Under the pieces are notes generated by a model. That model was given only the letters and a program-made list of their open reading frames with translations. It was not told the DNA's origin and did no database searches. A DNA stretch of 64,000 nt, taken from contig NZ_NJAI01000004.1 in NCBI RefSeq assembly GCF_002632725.1, forward strand, positions 315,664 to 379,663. Direction: 5' to 3'. A program made the position numbers and the translations under genes. Position 1 is the stretch's first letter. Each line of letters begins with the position of its first letter. This document shows positions 27,604-38,668 of this stretch, one piece after another. This DNA is from Xenorhabdus hominickii (GTDB taxonomy: Bacteria > Pseudomonadota > Gammaproteobacteria > Enterobacterales > Enterobacteriaceae).

Positions 27604-29121
27604 TTATCCTTCATTATATATCTCCAGGCTCTCAATTTCGCTCTGTCCACGCACTTTCATATCATCGTCTTTGCGAAGATTTTCCAGATAATCAAGGTAA
27701 ATTTGGTCAATGTCTTTTGTCACATAGATGCCATCAAATACAGAACATTCAAATTTTTCAATGTCCGGGTTCTCTTCCCTTACCGCCTGAATCAGATCTT
27801 TAAGGTCTTGGTATATCAACGCATCAGCGCCTATAAGCTGACGAATTTCATCCACTTCCCGACCATGCGCAATCAATTCATTGGCATTGGGCATGTCAAT
27901 GCCATAGACATTCGGGAAACGGACTTCCGGGGCTGCCGAGGCAAAATAAACTTTTTTGGCTCCCGCTTCACGCGCCAATTCGACAATCTGCTCTGAGGTT
28001 GTGCCACGTACGATTGAATCATCCACCAGCAAGACATTTTTACCACGGAATTCAGCGCGGTTGGCATTCAGTTTACGGCGAACCGATCTACGGCGCTCCT
28101 GCTGGCCCGGCATGATAAAAGTACGTCCCACATAACGGTTTTTAACAAAGCCCTGACGGTAGGGTTTATCCAGAATATGGGCAATTTCCAGTGCAACGTC
28201 ACAAGAGGTTTCAGGCACCGGGATCACGACATCAATATGTAGGTCTTCCCATTCACGAGCAATTTTTTCGCCCAGTTTTTTTCCCATTCGTAAGCGCGCG
28301 TTATAAACCGAAATTTTATCAATAAAGGAGTCAGGACGAGCAAAATAAACGAATTCGAACAGGCAAGGCGTCAATGAAGGATTATCCGCACACTGACGGG
28401 TAAACAACTGCCCATCTTCAGTGATGTAAATCGCTTCGCCGGAAGCCACATCACGCAGAAATTCAAAACCCAATGTATCCAGTGCAACACTTTCAGAAGC
28501 AACCATATATTCATTACGGCCATCTTTCAGTGTACGTTTCCCCAAAACTAACGGCCGGATGCCATGCGGATCACGAAAAGCCACTAAACCATGCCCGATA
28601 ATCATGGCGACACAGGCGTATGCGCCCCTGATTTTCCGTTGCATCTCTGCGATTGCCGCAAAAATGTTGTCAGGTTCTAGAGGGAAATGGGGGAATTGCG
28701 TTAATTCATTGGCAAAAACATTCAACAGGATTTCAGAATCGGATGTGGTGTTAACATGGCGGCGGTCTTGTTCAAACAGCATTTTTTTCAATTCATGTGC
28801 GTTTGTCAGATTGCCATTATGTGCCAATGTGATGCCAAAGGGAGAATTCACGTAAAAAGGTTGGGCTTCAGAGGCGCTGGAACTACCTGCCGTTGGGTAT
28901 CGGACATGCCCGATCCCCATATTTCCCTGTAAACGCAACATGTGCCGTGTTTCAAACACATCCTTGACCAACCCATTGGCTTTACGTAAACGAAAGCCAT
29001 TCTTACCATCAATAGTCGCTATACCTGCTGCATCTTGCCCACGATGCTGAAGCACCATTAATGCATCATAAATCGACTGGTTAACCGGTGTAAAACCGGC
29101 AATACCGACAATACCGCACAT
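27604..29121 (-). CDS. purF: Amidophosphoribosyltransferase PurF
   Basis: 505 residues. First committed step of purine synthesis: PRPP plus glutamine to phosphoribosylamine. The Ntn glutaminase begins at MCGIVGIAG, where Cys2 is the nucleophile once Met is removed, which fixes the start at 29121 rather than the GTG/ATG five codons earlier. Residues 365-380 hold the PRPP loop [14 protein letters not shown]. Follows cvpA in the same operon with a 32-bp gap, as in E. coli. Confidence 0.98.
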   Translation of the reverse strand: MCGIVGIAGFTPVNQSIYDALMVLQHRGQDAAGIATIDGKNGFRLRKANGLVKDVFETRHMLRLQGNMGIGHVRYPTAGSSSASEAQPFYVNSPFGITLAHNGNLTNAHELKKMLFEQDRRHVNTTSDSEILLNVFANELTQFPHFPLEPDNIFAAIAEMQRKIRGAYACVAMIIGHGLVAFRDPHGIRPLVLGKRTLKDGRNEYMVASESVALDTLGFEFLRDVASGEAIYITEDGQLFTRQCADNPSLTPCLFEFVYFARPDSFIDKISVYNARLRMGKKLGEKIAREWEDLHIDVVIPVPETSCDVALEIAHILDKPYRQGFVKNRYVGRTFIMPGQQERRRSVRRKLNANRAEFRGKNVLLVDDSIVRGTTSEQIVELAREAGAKKVYFASAAPEVRFPNVYGIDMPNANELIAHGREVDEIRQLIGADALIYQDLKDLIQAVREENPDIEKFECSVFDGIYVTKDIDQIYLDYLENLRKDDDMKVRGQSEIESLEIYNEG

Positions 29122-29153
29122 GTAGTCTTTCCTCATCAGCCAGACGGAGAGGA

Positions 29154-29642
29154 TTATCTCTCCGGTAGGAAACTTGACGCATTTTGCAGGTAGTCAAAAA
29201 ACCACCTGATAATTTGACTGAACTGTGGGATCAGTTGTGACTGTTGCCAATCATGACTTTTGGGAAGAGGAGTGAAAGAATCCGCAACGAATAAAATGGC
29301 AGATACAATCAATACACCACGCAATGCCCCAAAACAGACCCCCAGCACCCGATCTGTACCTGACAGGCCAGTTCGCTGAACAAGTGAACCAATGATATAG
29401 TTTACTATCGCGCCAACAATCAATGTCGCAATAAATAAGATAGCAATCGCTACCCCATTACGCACCAGTTCATCTTCAAGGCGAGTAAAATACTCAGCCA
29501 GATAAGTATAGAAGTGGCTTGCGACAAAGAAAGCACAACCCCACGTTACCAGGGAAAGCGCTTCACGAACAAAACCACGGATCAAGCTAACCAGTGCCGA
29601 AAAACCAATGATGGCAATAATCGTGTAATCAATCCAGATCAT
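29154..29642 (-). CDS. cvpA: Colicin V production protein CvpA
   Basis: 162-residue inner membrane protein with four predicted hydrophobic segments (about residues 4-22, 28-48, 65-85, 100-122). [20 protein letters not shown] and [18 protein letters not shown] match the family. Needed for colicin V export in E. coli and involved in envelope homeostasis. It is the first gene after the PurR box and forms the cvpA-purF operon. Confidence 0.95.
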   Translation of the reverse strand: MIWIDYTIIAIIGFSALVSLIRGFVREALSLVTWGCAFFVASHFYTYLAEYFTRLEDELVRNGVAIAILFIATLIVGAIVNYIIGSLVQRTGLSGTDRVLGVCFGALRGVLIVSAILFVADSFTPLPKSHDWQQSQLIPQFSQIIRWFFDYLQNASSFLPER

Positions 29643-29696
29643 ATTTTAATCCAAAAATAGGCCCCGACACTCAGGTCTGGGGCATTCTAACAGAAA

Positions 29697-29712
29697 ACGA
29701 AAACGTTTGCGT
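29697..29712 (-). promoter_or_regulatory. PurR operator upstream of cvpA-purF
   Basis: On the minus strand the 16 bases read ACGCAAACGTTTTCGT, a textbook PurR box, 55 bases upstream of the cvpA start. It predicts hypoxanthine/guanine-dependent repression of cvpA-purF as in E. coli. A GCCCC/GGGGC hairpin at about 29661-29682 lies in the leader between the box and cvpA. Confidence 0.85.
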
Positions 29713-29902
29713 AGTAGATTTACCGCGCTACTGAAAATAATTTCCGGCAGACATAAGCACGGCGGCTGCCGCAATGAATTAACCTGTAACTGCTACTTAC
29801 ACCATGGATAATCACTTGTCATATCCAATCAATATCGCAATTGATCTCCCGCCGATAATAATGCGGGAAGTTTTTCGCTTCCCGCGAATTACTTTGAGGA
29901 GG

Positions 29903-30562
29903 TTATGGTTTGTAATTCTTGATTTGCCCCTGCAACCCAGTCGTTTCCCGTAATTCGGGCAGTTTGGATTCCAGTGTTTCACGTGATGCGTTAGGTCCTA
30001 CATAAATCCGCGTCAACTGCCCCTGTATCGGAGAAGAAGGCACTGTATAAACCTGATGCCCCGTGAGACGCAAATTTGCCACAATCTCTTGCACTTTATT
30101 CGCATTTTTCAATGCACCAAGCTGAACAACATACGCTACACCCTGTGGTGCAGTATCAGGCTGAGTTGCTGGTTTAGCGGCTGGTTTAGCGGCTACCTTG
30201 GGTGGCGAAACCGTTTCAGGTTTCGCCGCCTCTTTTGGATCCGGCCTATTTGTCTCAGGAGGCGGAGCTATCACCGGCTCTGGCAAAAACGAATTCGACA
30301 GTATTTCTAATTGTTCGTTCTCGTGAGCTTGTGATGTCATTGCTTCTGCAGCTCCTTCAGGGGGAGTTGATGGCATGTTTTGCGTCAGTGGTGGGAGCGA
30401 ATCAATGTCTTCTTCATCACCCGGCTTTGGTAACAATGGAATAGAAGCAAACTGGCCTTCGTTATATTTCTTATCGCCATCAAATATCACGGGCAATACA
30501 ATCACGCCCAATGCTACAAGAACAATGGTTCCAACCAAGCGATTTTGAAATTTACTTGCCAC
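29903..30562 (-). CDS. dedD: SPOR-domain cell division protein DedD
   Basis: 219 residues. Short cytoplasmic start [10 protein letters not shown], one transmembrane helix (about 8-27), a Pro-rich periplasmic linker, and a C-terminal SPOR domain from about 140 (AYVVQLGALKNANKVQEI), which binds denuded septal peptidoglycan. I use the GTG at 30562, preceded by AAAGGAAC, because it gives exactly the E. coli length; the longer frame to 30619 runs into folC. The start overlaps the folC stop by 11 bases. Confidence 0.93.
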   Translation of the reverse strand: MASKFQNRLVGTIVLVALGVIVLPVIFDGDKKYNEGQFASIPLLPKPGDEEDIDSLPPLTQNMPSTPPEGAAEAMTSQAHENEQLEILSNSFLPEPVIAPPPETNRPDPKEAAKPETVSPPKVAAKPAAKPATQPDTAPQGVAYVVQLGALKNANKVQEIVANLRLTGHQVYTVPSSPIQGQLTRIYVGPNASRETLESKLPELRETTGLQGQIKNYKP

Positions 30563-31865
30563 GTTCCTTTTCCTCTTCCAGAGCCTCCATGACATGAGCG
30601 ACAGTATGGAAAGAACCACAAACTACAATGATATCTTGCATTGCTGCATCTTCCATTGCCTGCTGCCATGCTGACTTCACTTCTGTAAATGTTCGGGCAT
30701 TCGCAATATATCCGGCCAATATATCAGCCTCCACTCCCCTAGACTCATGTAATGATGTGCAGTACCACTCTTCAATCTGTCGGGAAAGGCAAGCTAACGT
30801 ACCTGCAATGTCTTTGTCTTCCAGCATGCCCACTACACCACGAATTTTGCTGTCTGGTGAGCGGGGCAATTCTGCCAATTTTTGCACCAGATAGCCCGCA
30901 GCATGGGGATTATGCGCCACGTCCAAAATAACCAACGGATTTTCCCTGATAATTTGGAAGCGTCCCGGTAACTGGGCGTTTTTCAATCCCGTATGGATAG
31001 CTTGTTCATTGATGGCCCGGCTGACTTTATCGTCTTGTTGCAATAAACAATGAATAACCCCCATCGCTGTCGCGGCATTCGCCAACGGTAGGTTGGGTAA
31101 AGGCAAGCCATTAAATTGCTGATCGGCAGTTTGCCAGCTCCAGCAATCTATATCTTGCGAACCCGTATCCTGCGAAAAATGCCAATCTACACCACGACGG
31201 AAAAGGTTGGCTCCCAACTCATCAGCAACTTCAGCAATCGAGTGAGGCATATCAGGCTCACCGACCACAGCAAAATGCCCACGGCGGAAAATGCCTGCTT
31301 TTTCACGGCCAATGTGTTCGCGATCTGCACCGAGCCAATCTGTATGATCCAGAGCAATGCTGGTGATGGCTGCAACATCGGCATCCACGATATTGGTAGC
31401 ATCCAGACGCCCACCCAGCCCCACTTCCAGAATAACGACATCAAGATCAGCTTCTTTAAAAAGCTGTAACGCCGCGAGTGTGCCATATTCGAAATAGGTT
31501 AATGAGATATTGCCACGCTGGGATTCAATATCTGCAAATACACGGCAAAAATCCTGTTCTGACGGCTCATTCCCCTGAATACGCACTCTTTCTGTATAGC
31601 GTACTAAGTGTGGCGAACTATACACGCCGACTTTAAGCCCTGCGGCCAGAAAAATGGATTCAAGAGTATGACAGGTTGTACCTTTCCCATTGGTTCCTGA
31701 CACCGTGATGACTTTTGGTGCTGGCTCCAATAGATCTAATTGACTACCGAGTTTACTTACACGCTCAAGCCCCATATCAATAGCTTTAGTGTGCAGGTTT
31801 CCCAGATAGGAAAGCCACGTCGTCAGTGGCGACGTGGCTTGCGGAATTTGCAAAGTTTCAGACAT
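30552..31865 (-). CDS. folC: Bifunctional folylpolyglutamate synthase/dihydrofolate synthase FolC
   Basis: 437 residues. Mur-ligase-like ATPase: P-loop [14 protein letters not shown] near 55, [12 protein letters not shown] and ALDHTDWLG. Adds glutamate to dihydropteroate and to folates. The start overlaps accD by eight bases, the order accD-folC-dedD being that of E. coli. Nothing unusual. Confidence 0.97.
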   Translation of the reverse strand: MSETLQIPQATSPLTTWLSYLGNLHTKAIDMGLERVSKLGSQLDLLEPAPKVITVSGTNGKGTTCHTLESIFLAAGLKVGVYSSPHLVRYTERVRIQGNEPSEQDFCRVFADIESQRGNISLTYFEYGTLAALQLFKEADLDVVILEVGLGGRLDATNIVDADVAAITSIALDHTDWLGADREHIGREKAGIFRRGHFAVVGEPDMPHSIAEVADELGANLFRRGVDWHFSQDTGSQDIDCWSWQTADQQFNGLPLPNLPLANAATAMGVIHCLLQQDDKVSRAINEQAIHTGLKNAQLPGRFQIIRENPLVILDVAHNPHAAGYLVQKLAELPRSPDSKIRGVVGMLEDKDIAGTLACLSRQIEEWYCTSLHESRGVEADILAGYIANARTFTEVKSAWQQAMEDAAMQDIIVVCGSFHTVAHVMEALEEEKERGK

Positions 31866-32805
31866 CTTCTTTATTAGGATTGATGTTTGTATCAGATTCT
31901 ATTTCAGCGGGTTTAATAACCTCTTCCGCTACCGTTTCTGTTTTCGTAGTAGGCTGAGGCTGGTGAGTCAGCATCGAAAGCAGATTGGCGATTTTTTCAC
32001 GCATTTCTAGACGACAGACGATCATATCAATCGCGCCTTTTTCCAGCAGGAATTCACTGCGTTGGAAGCCTTCCGGCAGTTTTTCGCGCACGGTCTGTTC
32101 AATAACACGAGGGCCCGCAAAACCAATCAAGGCTTTCGGCTCAGCGATATTGATGTCACCCAGCATTCCCATACTCGCCGTTACACCACCCATTGTCGGG
32201 TTAGTCAAAACGCAGATATAAGGCAGGCCACGATCTTGCATTTTTGCTAGTGCGGCGCTGGTTTTTGCCATCTGCATCAGCGACATCAACGCTTCCTGCA
32301 TACGCGCACCACCACTGGATGTAAAACAAACGAACGGACAGTTGTCTTCCAGCGCCTGTTCAACAGCGCGGACAAAACGAGCACCAACTACAGAGCCCAT
32401 TGAACCGCCCATAAAGCTAAATTCAAATGCAGCAGCAACAACCGGCATATCGTGCAACGTGCCTTTCATCACGATCAAAGCATCTTTTTCCTGCGTCTGC
32501 TTCTGGGCTGCTACTAAACGATCTTTGTATTTTTTGGTATCGCGGAATTTCAGGATATCTTTAGGTTCCAACTCGCTACCCAGTTCTGTGCCGATACCTT
32601 CATCCAGAAATGAGGTCAGTCTCTGACGTGCTGGAATGCGCATGTGATGGTTGCATTTTGGACACACCTCAAGATTACGCTCTAATTCAGCACGATAAAG
32701 TACCTGACTACAACTATCGCATTTTGTCCAAACTCCTTCAGGTATACTTGCCTTACGAGTTTGCATAATTTTGCTTTTATTTAGAATCTTTTCAATCCAG
32801 CTCAT
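31858..32805 (-). CDS. accD: Acetyl-CoA carboxylase carboxyltransferase subunit beta AccD
   Basis: 315 residues. N-terminal zinc ribbon from two pairs of Cys (KCDSC and VCPKC), then the crotonase-like carboxyltransferase domain with [16 protein letters not shown] and [16 protein letters not shown]. With AccA it transfers carboxyl from biotin to acetyl-CoA, supplying malonyl-CoA for fatty acids and also for the fcl polyketide. The C-terminal tail of about 30 residues is Glu/Thr-rich. Confidence 0.98.
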   Translation of the reverse strand: MSWIEKILNKSKIMQTRKASIPEGVWTKCDSCSQVLYRAELERNLEVCPKCNHHMRIPARQRLTSFLDEGIGTELGSELEPKDILKFRDTKKYKDRLVAAQKQTQEKDALIVMKGTLHDMPVVAAAFEFSFMGGSMGSVVGARFVRAVEQALEDNCPFVCFTSSGGARMQEALMSLMQMAKTSAALAKMQDRGLPYICVLTNPTMGGVTASMGMLGDINIAEPKALIGFAGPRVIEQTVREKLPEGFQRSEFLLEKGAIDMIVCRLEMREKIANLLSMLTHQPQPTTKTETVAEEVIKPAEIESDTNINPNKEDV

Positions 32806-32937
32806 TAATGAACCTTTCCGTCTGAATCTGGCTTATGCCAGCTTTTGTTTTACGTGCCATTAAACCACAATGCTATTACAGTGTGGATAAAAAACTGCTC
32901 AAACCTGTTAACGGCTATTTACTCTGTAAACGACCAT

Positions 32938-33639
32938 CTACTTAATATCGTCTGCACTGTCTACTGCTTTTTTCGATGCAGCACGGCGATGACGCCAAAT
33001 TTCTATGATGCCAGGCAGGATAGAAATAAAGATTATCGCAACAATCAATAATTTCAGGTTCTGTTGTATGACTGGCATATCACCGAATAAATAACCAGCA
33101 TAAGTGAATAATAGCACCCATATTAGCGCACCGATGACATTATAAGCGGCAAAGTGGCGATAAGACATTTTCCCCATTCCCGCAACGAACGGTGCAAACG
33201 TTCTAATAATTGGCACAAACCGAGCCAAAATTATTGCTTTTCCACCATGTTTTTCAAAAAACTCATGCGTTTTATCTAAATAACTACGGCGAAAAATCTT
33301 TGAATTCGGATTAGTAAATAGTTTCTCACCAAAAACGCGACCAATAGTATAGTTTATCGCGTCACCAATAATTGCTGCTATGAGCATCAAGGCCACCATA
33401 ATATGCACATTAAGATTATTGGAATCTAATGCAGAGATGGCACCCGCTACAAACAGCAAAGAATCTCCCGGCAAAAATGGCGTAACTACCAGACCTGTTT
33501 CACAAAATATAATCAGGAATAAAATGCCGTATACCCAATCACCATAATTGGCAACCAATTCAGCTAAGTGAGTATCAATGTGTAAAATAAAATCGACAAT
33601 GAATTTCGCAAAATCAACAAAATGAGTCAAAAACTCCAT
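32938..33639 (-). CDS. dedA: DedA family inner membrane protein
   Basis: 233 residues, SNARE-associated/DedA family; hydrophobic segments around 35-60, 80-105, 150-170 and 180-215. [13 protein letters not shown] and the [20 protein letters not shown] segment, with its essential Arg residues, are typical. DedA proteins are polyprenyl/phospholipid transporters needed for envelope integrity. Location between truA and accD is the E. coli dedA position. Confidence 0.95.
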   Translation of the reverse strand: MEFLTHFVDFAKFIVDFILHIDTHLAELVANYGDWVYGILFLIIFCETGLVVTPFLPGDSLLFVAGAISALDSNNLNVHIMVALMLIAAIIGDAINYTIGRVFGEKLFTNPNSKIFRRSYLDKTHEFFEKHGGKAIILARFVPIIRTFAPFVAGMGKMSYRHFAAYNVIGALIWVLLFTYAGYLFGDMPVIQQNLKLLIVAIIFISILPGIIEIWRHRRAASKKAVDSADDIK

Positions 33640-33695
33640 AATATTCCTCGTTATGCACCAACATCCCTGTCATTATTCAAAAATGTCAGATCAAA

Positions 33696-34544
33696 TCATT
33701 TCTCAGAAACTAAATCATTTCCCAGAAAAAGAGGCCCCATAACGGGTTCAGGTAAACCAAAATGTTCAGGATAGTCTACAGCAACTAAATACAACCCTTC
33801 AGCTTTAGCCGTTGCCGCCGCTTTTGTTCTGTCTTTTAGCGCCAATAATTCAGCCATCCATCCTATATCCTGATTACCACAGCCAATTTCCAGCAAACTG
33901 CCAACAATATTACGTACCATGTGATGCACAAAAGCATTCGCCTTGATATCCACGACAATATAGTGCCCATGTCGGCTGACATTAATATGCATCATATTGC
34001 GCCACGGTGAATTGGATTGGCATTGCACCGCTCTGAAGGAAGTAAAGTCATTTTCTCCCAATAAGCTCTGTGCCGCTTCATGCATTTTTTTCTCATCCAA
34101 TGGATAGTGAAAATGCGTGACACCCTTTGCCAATACCGCCGGACGATAGCGATGGTTGAAAATCACATAGCGATAACGGCGAGCCGTTGCACTGAAACGG
34201 GCATGAAATTCATCATCCACCGTTTTAACCCAACGCACTGCAATGTTCGGCGGCAAATGGGTATTAACTCCCATTGTCCAAGCCGCATCTTTACGCAGTG
34301 CAAAAGTTTCAAAATGCACGACTTGCCCGGTCGCATGAACGCCTGCATCCGTTCTGCCAGCACAAAAAACTGAAATTGGTTCATTTGCTACTTTCGACAG
34401 GGCCTTTTCCAAACACTCCTGTACGCTTTTCACTTCTTGCTGACGCTGCCAACCATAATATCGGCTGCCATCATATTCAATTCCCAGTGCAATTTTTACT
34501 TTCTTTGCCTCTGGCACAGACTGGCTCAGCTCTGTATCAGACAT
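33696..34544 (-). CDS. truA: tRNA pseudouridine(38-40) synthase TruA
   Basis: 282 residues; catalytic Asp in [15 protein letters not shown]. Modifies uridines 38-40 in the anticodon stem of tRNAs. Its ATG overlaps the usg stop by one base (TGATG), indicating translational coupling. The N terminus is about ten residues longer than in E. coli before [19 protein letters not shown]. Confidence 0.97.
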   Translation of the reverse strand: MSDTELSQSVPEAKKVKIALGIEYDGSRYYGWQRQQEVKSVQECLEKALSKVANEPISVFCAGRTDAGVHATGQVVHFETFALRKDAAWTMGVNTHLPPNIAVRWVKTVDDEFHARFSATARRYRYVIFNHRYRPAVLAKGVTHFHYPLDEKKMHEAAQSLLGENDFTSFRAVQCQSNSPWRNMMHINVSRHGHYIVVDIKANAFVHHMVRNIVGSLLEIGCGNQDIGWMAELLALKDRTKAAATAKAEGLYLVAVDYPEHFGLPEPVMGPLFLGNDLVSEK

Positions 34545-35554
34545 CAGTAAAATTGCTCCTGCATCAGTTTTTCTGCAATTTCAACCGCCATCAACGCACC
34601 GCCAAAGCGGATATTATCGGCAACCGACCAAAATTGTAACATTTCTGGCATACCGTAATCGTTACGAATGCAACCAATGCTCAGGCCATCACTACCTGAA
34701 GCATCTGTCACCTGAGTAGGATAATCACCCTCTTCTGAGACCTGAATTTCTTCAAGACGTTCAAATTCACTACGTGCTTCTTCTGTACCGACCGGGCGCA
34801 TCGTTTCCAAATTCACCATCTGCGCGATACCGTAGAAAACAGAAGATTGGACACAGCTTACGGAAACGGGCAGCCCGTCGTCTTCTAATACTCTGCGAAT
34901 TTGATCGACAATGCGGCGTTCTTCACGCACAGTTCCTTCAACATCAGGTAATAAAGGCAGCATGTTGAAAGCCAGTTGCTTGCTGAAACGCCCTTCATCA
35001 GGCGGAATGCCATTCAATAAGCGGGCACTCTGCCCTGCCAATTCATCAATGGCCGCTTTGCCATGTACAGAAATCGGCAATATATTGGTCAACTGTAAAC
35101 GCGAAATGCCAGCCGCGTCGATCAATGGCTTAATGGCAGTTAAAACTTGGTTTGTTGAGCCATCCGCCACAGCAACGATATTACGGTTACGGTACTCAGC
35201 CAAAGCATGGGGGTTAACACTTGGAACAACCAAAGGCACATCCGGCTCTGCTGAAAACAGACCGCTGCTGTCGATGACCAGACAACCTGCATCCGTTGCT
35301 TTTTCAATATACTGTGCTGTGGCTTCCATTGTTGCCGCAAAAAAAGCCAGTTGTACCTGTGACCAGTCAAATTCTGCCGCATCACGAACGATAATGTTTT
35401 TGCCATTAAAACGTTTGTTTTTTCCAGCACTTTGTTCACTAGCAAGAAGATGCAGTTCACCAACCGGAAATTGGCGCTCCTGTAATAACGCCAATATCGC
35501 TTCACCTACTGCACCCGTTGCACCCAACAGCGCAATATTCCAACCTTCAGACAT
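34544..35554 (-). CDS. usg: USG-1 protein, aspartate-semialdehyde dehydrogenase-like
   Basis: 336 residues, starting [21 protein letters not shown] 35554 has GGAG nine bases upstream. Close to E. coli Usg. It has the NADP-binding and dimerisation regions of Asd, but the catalytic Cys segment is replaced ([12 protein letters not shown]), so it is not expected to be an active dehydrogenase. Sits between pdxB and truA in the usual operon. Function not established. Confidence 0.93.
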   Translation of the reverse strand: MSEGWNIALLGATGAVGEAILALLQERQFPVGELHLLASEQSAGKNKRFNGKNIIVRDAAEFDWSQVQLAFFAATMEATAQYIEKATDAGCLVIDSSGLFSAEPDVPLVVPSVNPHALAEYRNRNIVAVADGSTNQVLTAIKPLIDAAGISRLQLTNILPISVHGKAAIDELAGQSARLLNGIPPDEGRFSKQLAFNMLPLLPDVEGTVREERRIVDQIRRVLEDDGLPVSVSCVQSSVFYGIAQMVNLETMRPVGTEEARSEFERLEEIQVSEEGDYPTQVTDASGSDGLSIGCIRNDYGMPEMLQFWSVADNIRFGGALMAVEIAEKLMQEQFY

Positions 35555-35613
35555 GTTGGTTTTCTCCACTTCTTTTATTTTGCTGACAGGCAGGAACTCC
35601 TGCCTGTATTAAA

Positions 35614-36753
35614 TCACTTTCGCGTTAAACTCGATTTGGCATTAAATCCAATCTTGGATAACAATTGAGCGCTTTTCTCTGAGTCACAATGCACCGTCAG
35701 TGAAGACCATTCCCGACGGTCTGGATAATTCTTGCGCAATCTATCAAAAGCGCCCTCCTGATCCGCTACCTGACGTAGAGGAGCATCATCACGGCGCACA
35801 TCATACACTAAATGCATTAAGCGCTTCAGAATGCTTTGTGTCACTTCACCCTGTACAGTGACTTGGTTGAAATCTGATTCAGGCAACAAATCGGCCAGTA
35901 CCGTTTTGCGAGGTTGCCCTAAGAATTCACTATAGGCTTCAAAAACCTGCGTTGTGCCCCGAGCCTTGCCTTCCAAGGTATAACCCGCAATATGAGGTGT
36001 GCCAATATCAACTAAGGCCAGCAAAGGTAATGAAAGATTAGGTTCTGGTTCCCAAACATCAAGAACAACACGTAATTTTTTGCCGCTTTGCAGTGCGGAA
36101 AGTAAAGCTTGATTATCAACCACCTCACCACGGCTGGCATTAATCAAAATTCGGTTGTCTGGTAATGCAGAAAGTAATTCAGCATCAGCTAAATGGTAAG
36201 TTTTATATGGGCCTGATTGATTAAACGGCGTATGAAAAGTGAGAATATCCGCTTCCTGCACCAATTTTTCTAACGGCCAAAATTCACCTTCATCGCCACG
36301 ATCAGCTCTGGGAGGATCGCACAGTAACGTTTTCACACCCAAAACCGCCAGCCTGTCAGCTAAACGCCCTCCGACATTGCCAACACCGATAATACCGACA
36401 GTTTTATCTTTGAGTTGAAACTGATCTTGTTCTGCTAAGAGCATCAAGGCAGAGAATACGTATTCGACCACAGCAATCGCATTACAGCCAGGGGCAGAAG
36501 AGAAGCCAATCCCTGCCTGCGACAGCCATTGTTGATCAACATGATCCATACCTGCGGTGGCAGTCCCCACAAATTTCACTGAACTGTTTTTCAGCAAAGA
36601 TTCATTAACTTTAGTGACAGAACGCACCATAAAGGCATCTGCATGATCTAAAACATCCGCAGGCACCGGACGCCCTGGGATTGCCAGTACTTCCCCCAAT
36701 TGCTGAAAGAGTTGTTCAGCATAAGGCATATTTTCATCAACCAGAATTTTCAC
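35614..36753 (-). CDS. pdxB: Erythronate-4-phosphate dehydrogenase PdxB
   Basis: 379 residues; second step of pyridoxal phosphate synthesis. Starts [16 protein letters not shown] at a GTG (36753) preceded by GGATGAG; this matches the E. coli length of 378, while the open frame extends 25 codons further without homology. NAD motif [13 protein letters not shown], active-site residues in [14 protein letters not shown] and [18 protein letters not shown] made here is the cofactor of the FclE aminotransferase domain, though the gene is ordinary housekeeping. Confidence 0.94.
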   Translation of the reverse strand: MKILVDENMPYAEQLFQQLGEVLAIPGRPVPADVLDHADAFMVRSVTKVNESLLKNSSVKFVGTATAGMDHVDQQWLSQAGIGFSSAPGCNAIAVVEYVFSALMLLAEQDQFQLKDKTVGIIGVGNVGGRLADRLAVLGVKTLLCDPPRADRGDEGEFWPLEKLVQEADILTFHTPFNQSGPYKTYHLADAELLSALPDNRILINASRGEVVDNQALLSALQSGKKLRVVLDVWEPEPNLSLPLLALVDIGTPHIAGYTLEGKARGTTQVFEAYSEFLGQPRKTVLADLLPESDFNQVTVQGEVTQSILKRLMHLVYDVRRDDAPLRQVADQEGAFDRLRKNYPDRREWSSLTVHCDSEKSAQLLSKIGFNAKSSLTRK

Positions 36754-36839
36754 TTTTCTCATCCAACGGCTTAAAGGGCGTGATTTATTATTTTGCCACT
36801 TTCTCTGTATAAAACCTATATCAGCCAAGAGATTTCGAA

Positions 36840-37619
36840 TCAGCCTTTCCTGAAACGTTCTGGCGATGTACCGGCAAGCTGCTGGAACATAGCAATAAAG
36901 GCTGATGATGAGCTATAACCCACATCAAATGCGATTTCATAAACACTTTTACCCTGTTCTAGTAAGGATATGGCATGCAGAAAACGCAGCCGCTGCCGCC
37001 ATTCGCTAAATGACATCCCCAATTCCTGCTGACAACGCCGTGATAAAGTTCTCTCTGAGGTATACCGCTTTTTTGCCCATTCAGATAACGGGGTATTATC
37101 CGCCGGATTACGTTCCAGTGTCTGTAATATCGGCGCGAGCAATTTATCTTTTGACGAGGGTAAATAAGTACATTGCCTTGGTGATAGTTCCAGTTGATCA
37201 ATTAATACCTGCGCCAGACGCCGATCTTTTTCTGTTTCCGGCTGCCGAACCTGCCGCTTAAAAAAGTCCTCCATAACAGTATGGAAGATGCTGCTCAATC
37301 GGAGAATACAAGGCTGCTGAGGTAAGTCATCCGTCCATTGAGGGGGAATATCCATGATCCAAAATCGCATCGTTTTACGGTTATAACTCGAATGTAAGAT
37401 ATTTTTCGGTATCCAAATAGAAAATTCCGGCGGGGCAAGGAATCGCTGCTCTCCCACCAACGTTTCCATCACACCACAAACGACATAAATCAATTGCCCA
37501 AAAGGATGAATATGTAATCTACATTCCGTATCCGCTCTCTGTGTTTCATCACGAAAAGAGAGTGTATCAGGCATCGTTGGCTGAAAAACAGATTGGTTAG
37601 CCGCTGTCCACTCGATCAT
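36840..37619 (-). CDS. AraC family transcriptional regulator with N-terminal cupin
   Basis: 259 residues. N-terminal cupin-like sensing domain (about 20-110, [21 protein letters not shown]) and C-terminal double helix-turn-helix (about 160-258; [24 protein letters not shown] and [31 protein letters not shown]). Divergent from the EamA transporter with a 150-bp shared promoter region, so it most likely regulates that gene. The pair lies where E. coli has flk and yfcJ. Confidence 0.9.
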   Translation of the reverse strand: MIEWTAANQSVFQPTMPDTLSFRDETQRADTECRLHIHPFGQLIYVVCGVMETLVGEQRFLAPPEFSIWIPKNILHSSYNRKTMRFWIMDIPPQWTDDLPQQPCILRLSSIFHTVMEDFFKRQVRQPETEKDRRLAQVLIDQLELSPRQCTYLPSSKDKLLAPILQTLERNPADNTPLSEWAKKRYTSERTLSRRCQQELGMSFSEWRQRLRFLHAISLLEQGKSVYEIAFDVGYSSSSAFIAMFQQLAGTSPERFRKG

Positions 37620-37768
37620 ATTTACTCCTGCAATTTTTTATTACACACAGTAACCAAAGGGATATATTGTCTTGATTGCCTCATCTGTTGTCAGATTATC
37701 GATGTATATAATAAATCGGTCACTGCTAAACTAAAGAAACGATACACTCATATAAGTCACTTAGTTCA

Positions 37769-38668
37769 ATGAAGAATTTATTGTTTCCCCTCGTCGCGGT
37801 GCTGATCTGGTCAATGAACGCCGTCGTCAGTAAAGCCGCAGCCACCTCAATTGAACCTGCTGCAATCGCTTTTTACCGTTGGTTCATTGCCTTCCTAGTA
37901 TTGACTCCTTTTATTTTATTGCCTGTCCTGAAACAGTGGAAAACAGTTAGCCAATATTGGTGGAAATTATTAATTTTGGGCTTTCTTGGCATGGTACTGA
38001 ACCAAAGTCTTGCATATTATGCGGCCCATACTGTCAGTGCTACCCTGATAGGGATCCTTACTTCATTGATTCCATTATTGACCGTCATTATCAGTATTTT
38101 TGTCCTGCGGGTTGCCCCGACGGTGGGTATCACCCTCGGTACGGCATTTTCGTTGTTCGGCCTTACCTGGTTGGTCAGCAAAGGAAACCCAGCTTCTTTA
38201 TTACAACATGGCTTGGGGATCGGCGAAGTATTGATGTTTATCGCATCTGCTTCCTACGCTTTATATGGCGTTTTAACAAAACGCTGGGCCATTCCATTAC
38301 CTAACTGGCAATCACTCTATTTACAAATTGCTTTTGGTGTTTTACTGCTTCTGCCCAATTTCATCATGACGGAAAATGTTCAGTTAACGGCCGACAATAT
38401 TTCTCTTGTTTTATTTGCCGGCATTCCTGCATCAATTATTGCGCCCTACTTGTGGATACAGGGTGTGGTGCGCATTGGTGCAAACATGACGTCTGTCTTT
38501 ATGAACCTGGCCCCCGTATTTACCGCTATCATTGCTATTCTGGTTCTCCATGAAAAAATGCAAAGTTATCACCTGATTGGAGGGGGAATTGTGCTAGTTG
38601 GTGTGATACTTGCGCAGCAATTACGCATCCCACTCACGCGTAGAAAGCCTGAATACAATTCGAACTAG
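37769..38668 (+). CDS. EamA/DMT family transporter
   Basis: 299 residues, ten hydrophobic helices in two EamA repeats (about 5-140 and 150-290). LIWSMNAVVSKAAATSIEPAA and the second-half AGIPASIIAPYLWIQGVVRIGANMTSVFMN are typical of drug/metabolite exporters. Substrate unknown. Divergently paired with the AraC regulator. Its 3' end overlaps the convergent tctE gene by 48 bp. Confidence 0.92.
   Translation: MKNLLFPLVAVLIWSMNAVVSKAAATSIEPAAIAFYRWFIAFLVLTPFILLPVLKQWKTVSQYWWKLLILGFLGMVLNQSLAYYAAHTVSATLIGILTSLIPLLTVIISIFVLRVAPTVGITLGTAFSLFGLTWLVSKGNPASLLQHGLGIGEVLMFIASASYALYGVLTKRWAIPLPNWQSLYLQIAFGVLLLLPNFIMTENVQLTADNISLVLFAGIPASIIAPYLWIQGVVRIGANMTSVFMNLAPVFTAIIAILVLHEKMQSYHLIGGGIVLVGVILAQQLRIPLTRRKPEYNSN

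Noticed and set aside
36754..36828. 25-codon N-terminal extension of pdxB
   Set aside because: E. coli PdxB begins at the [11 protein letters not shown] segment; the extra residues have no homology and a GTG with its own Shine-Dalgarno fits the normal length.
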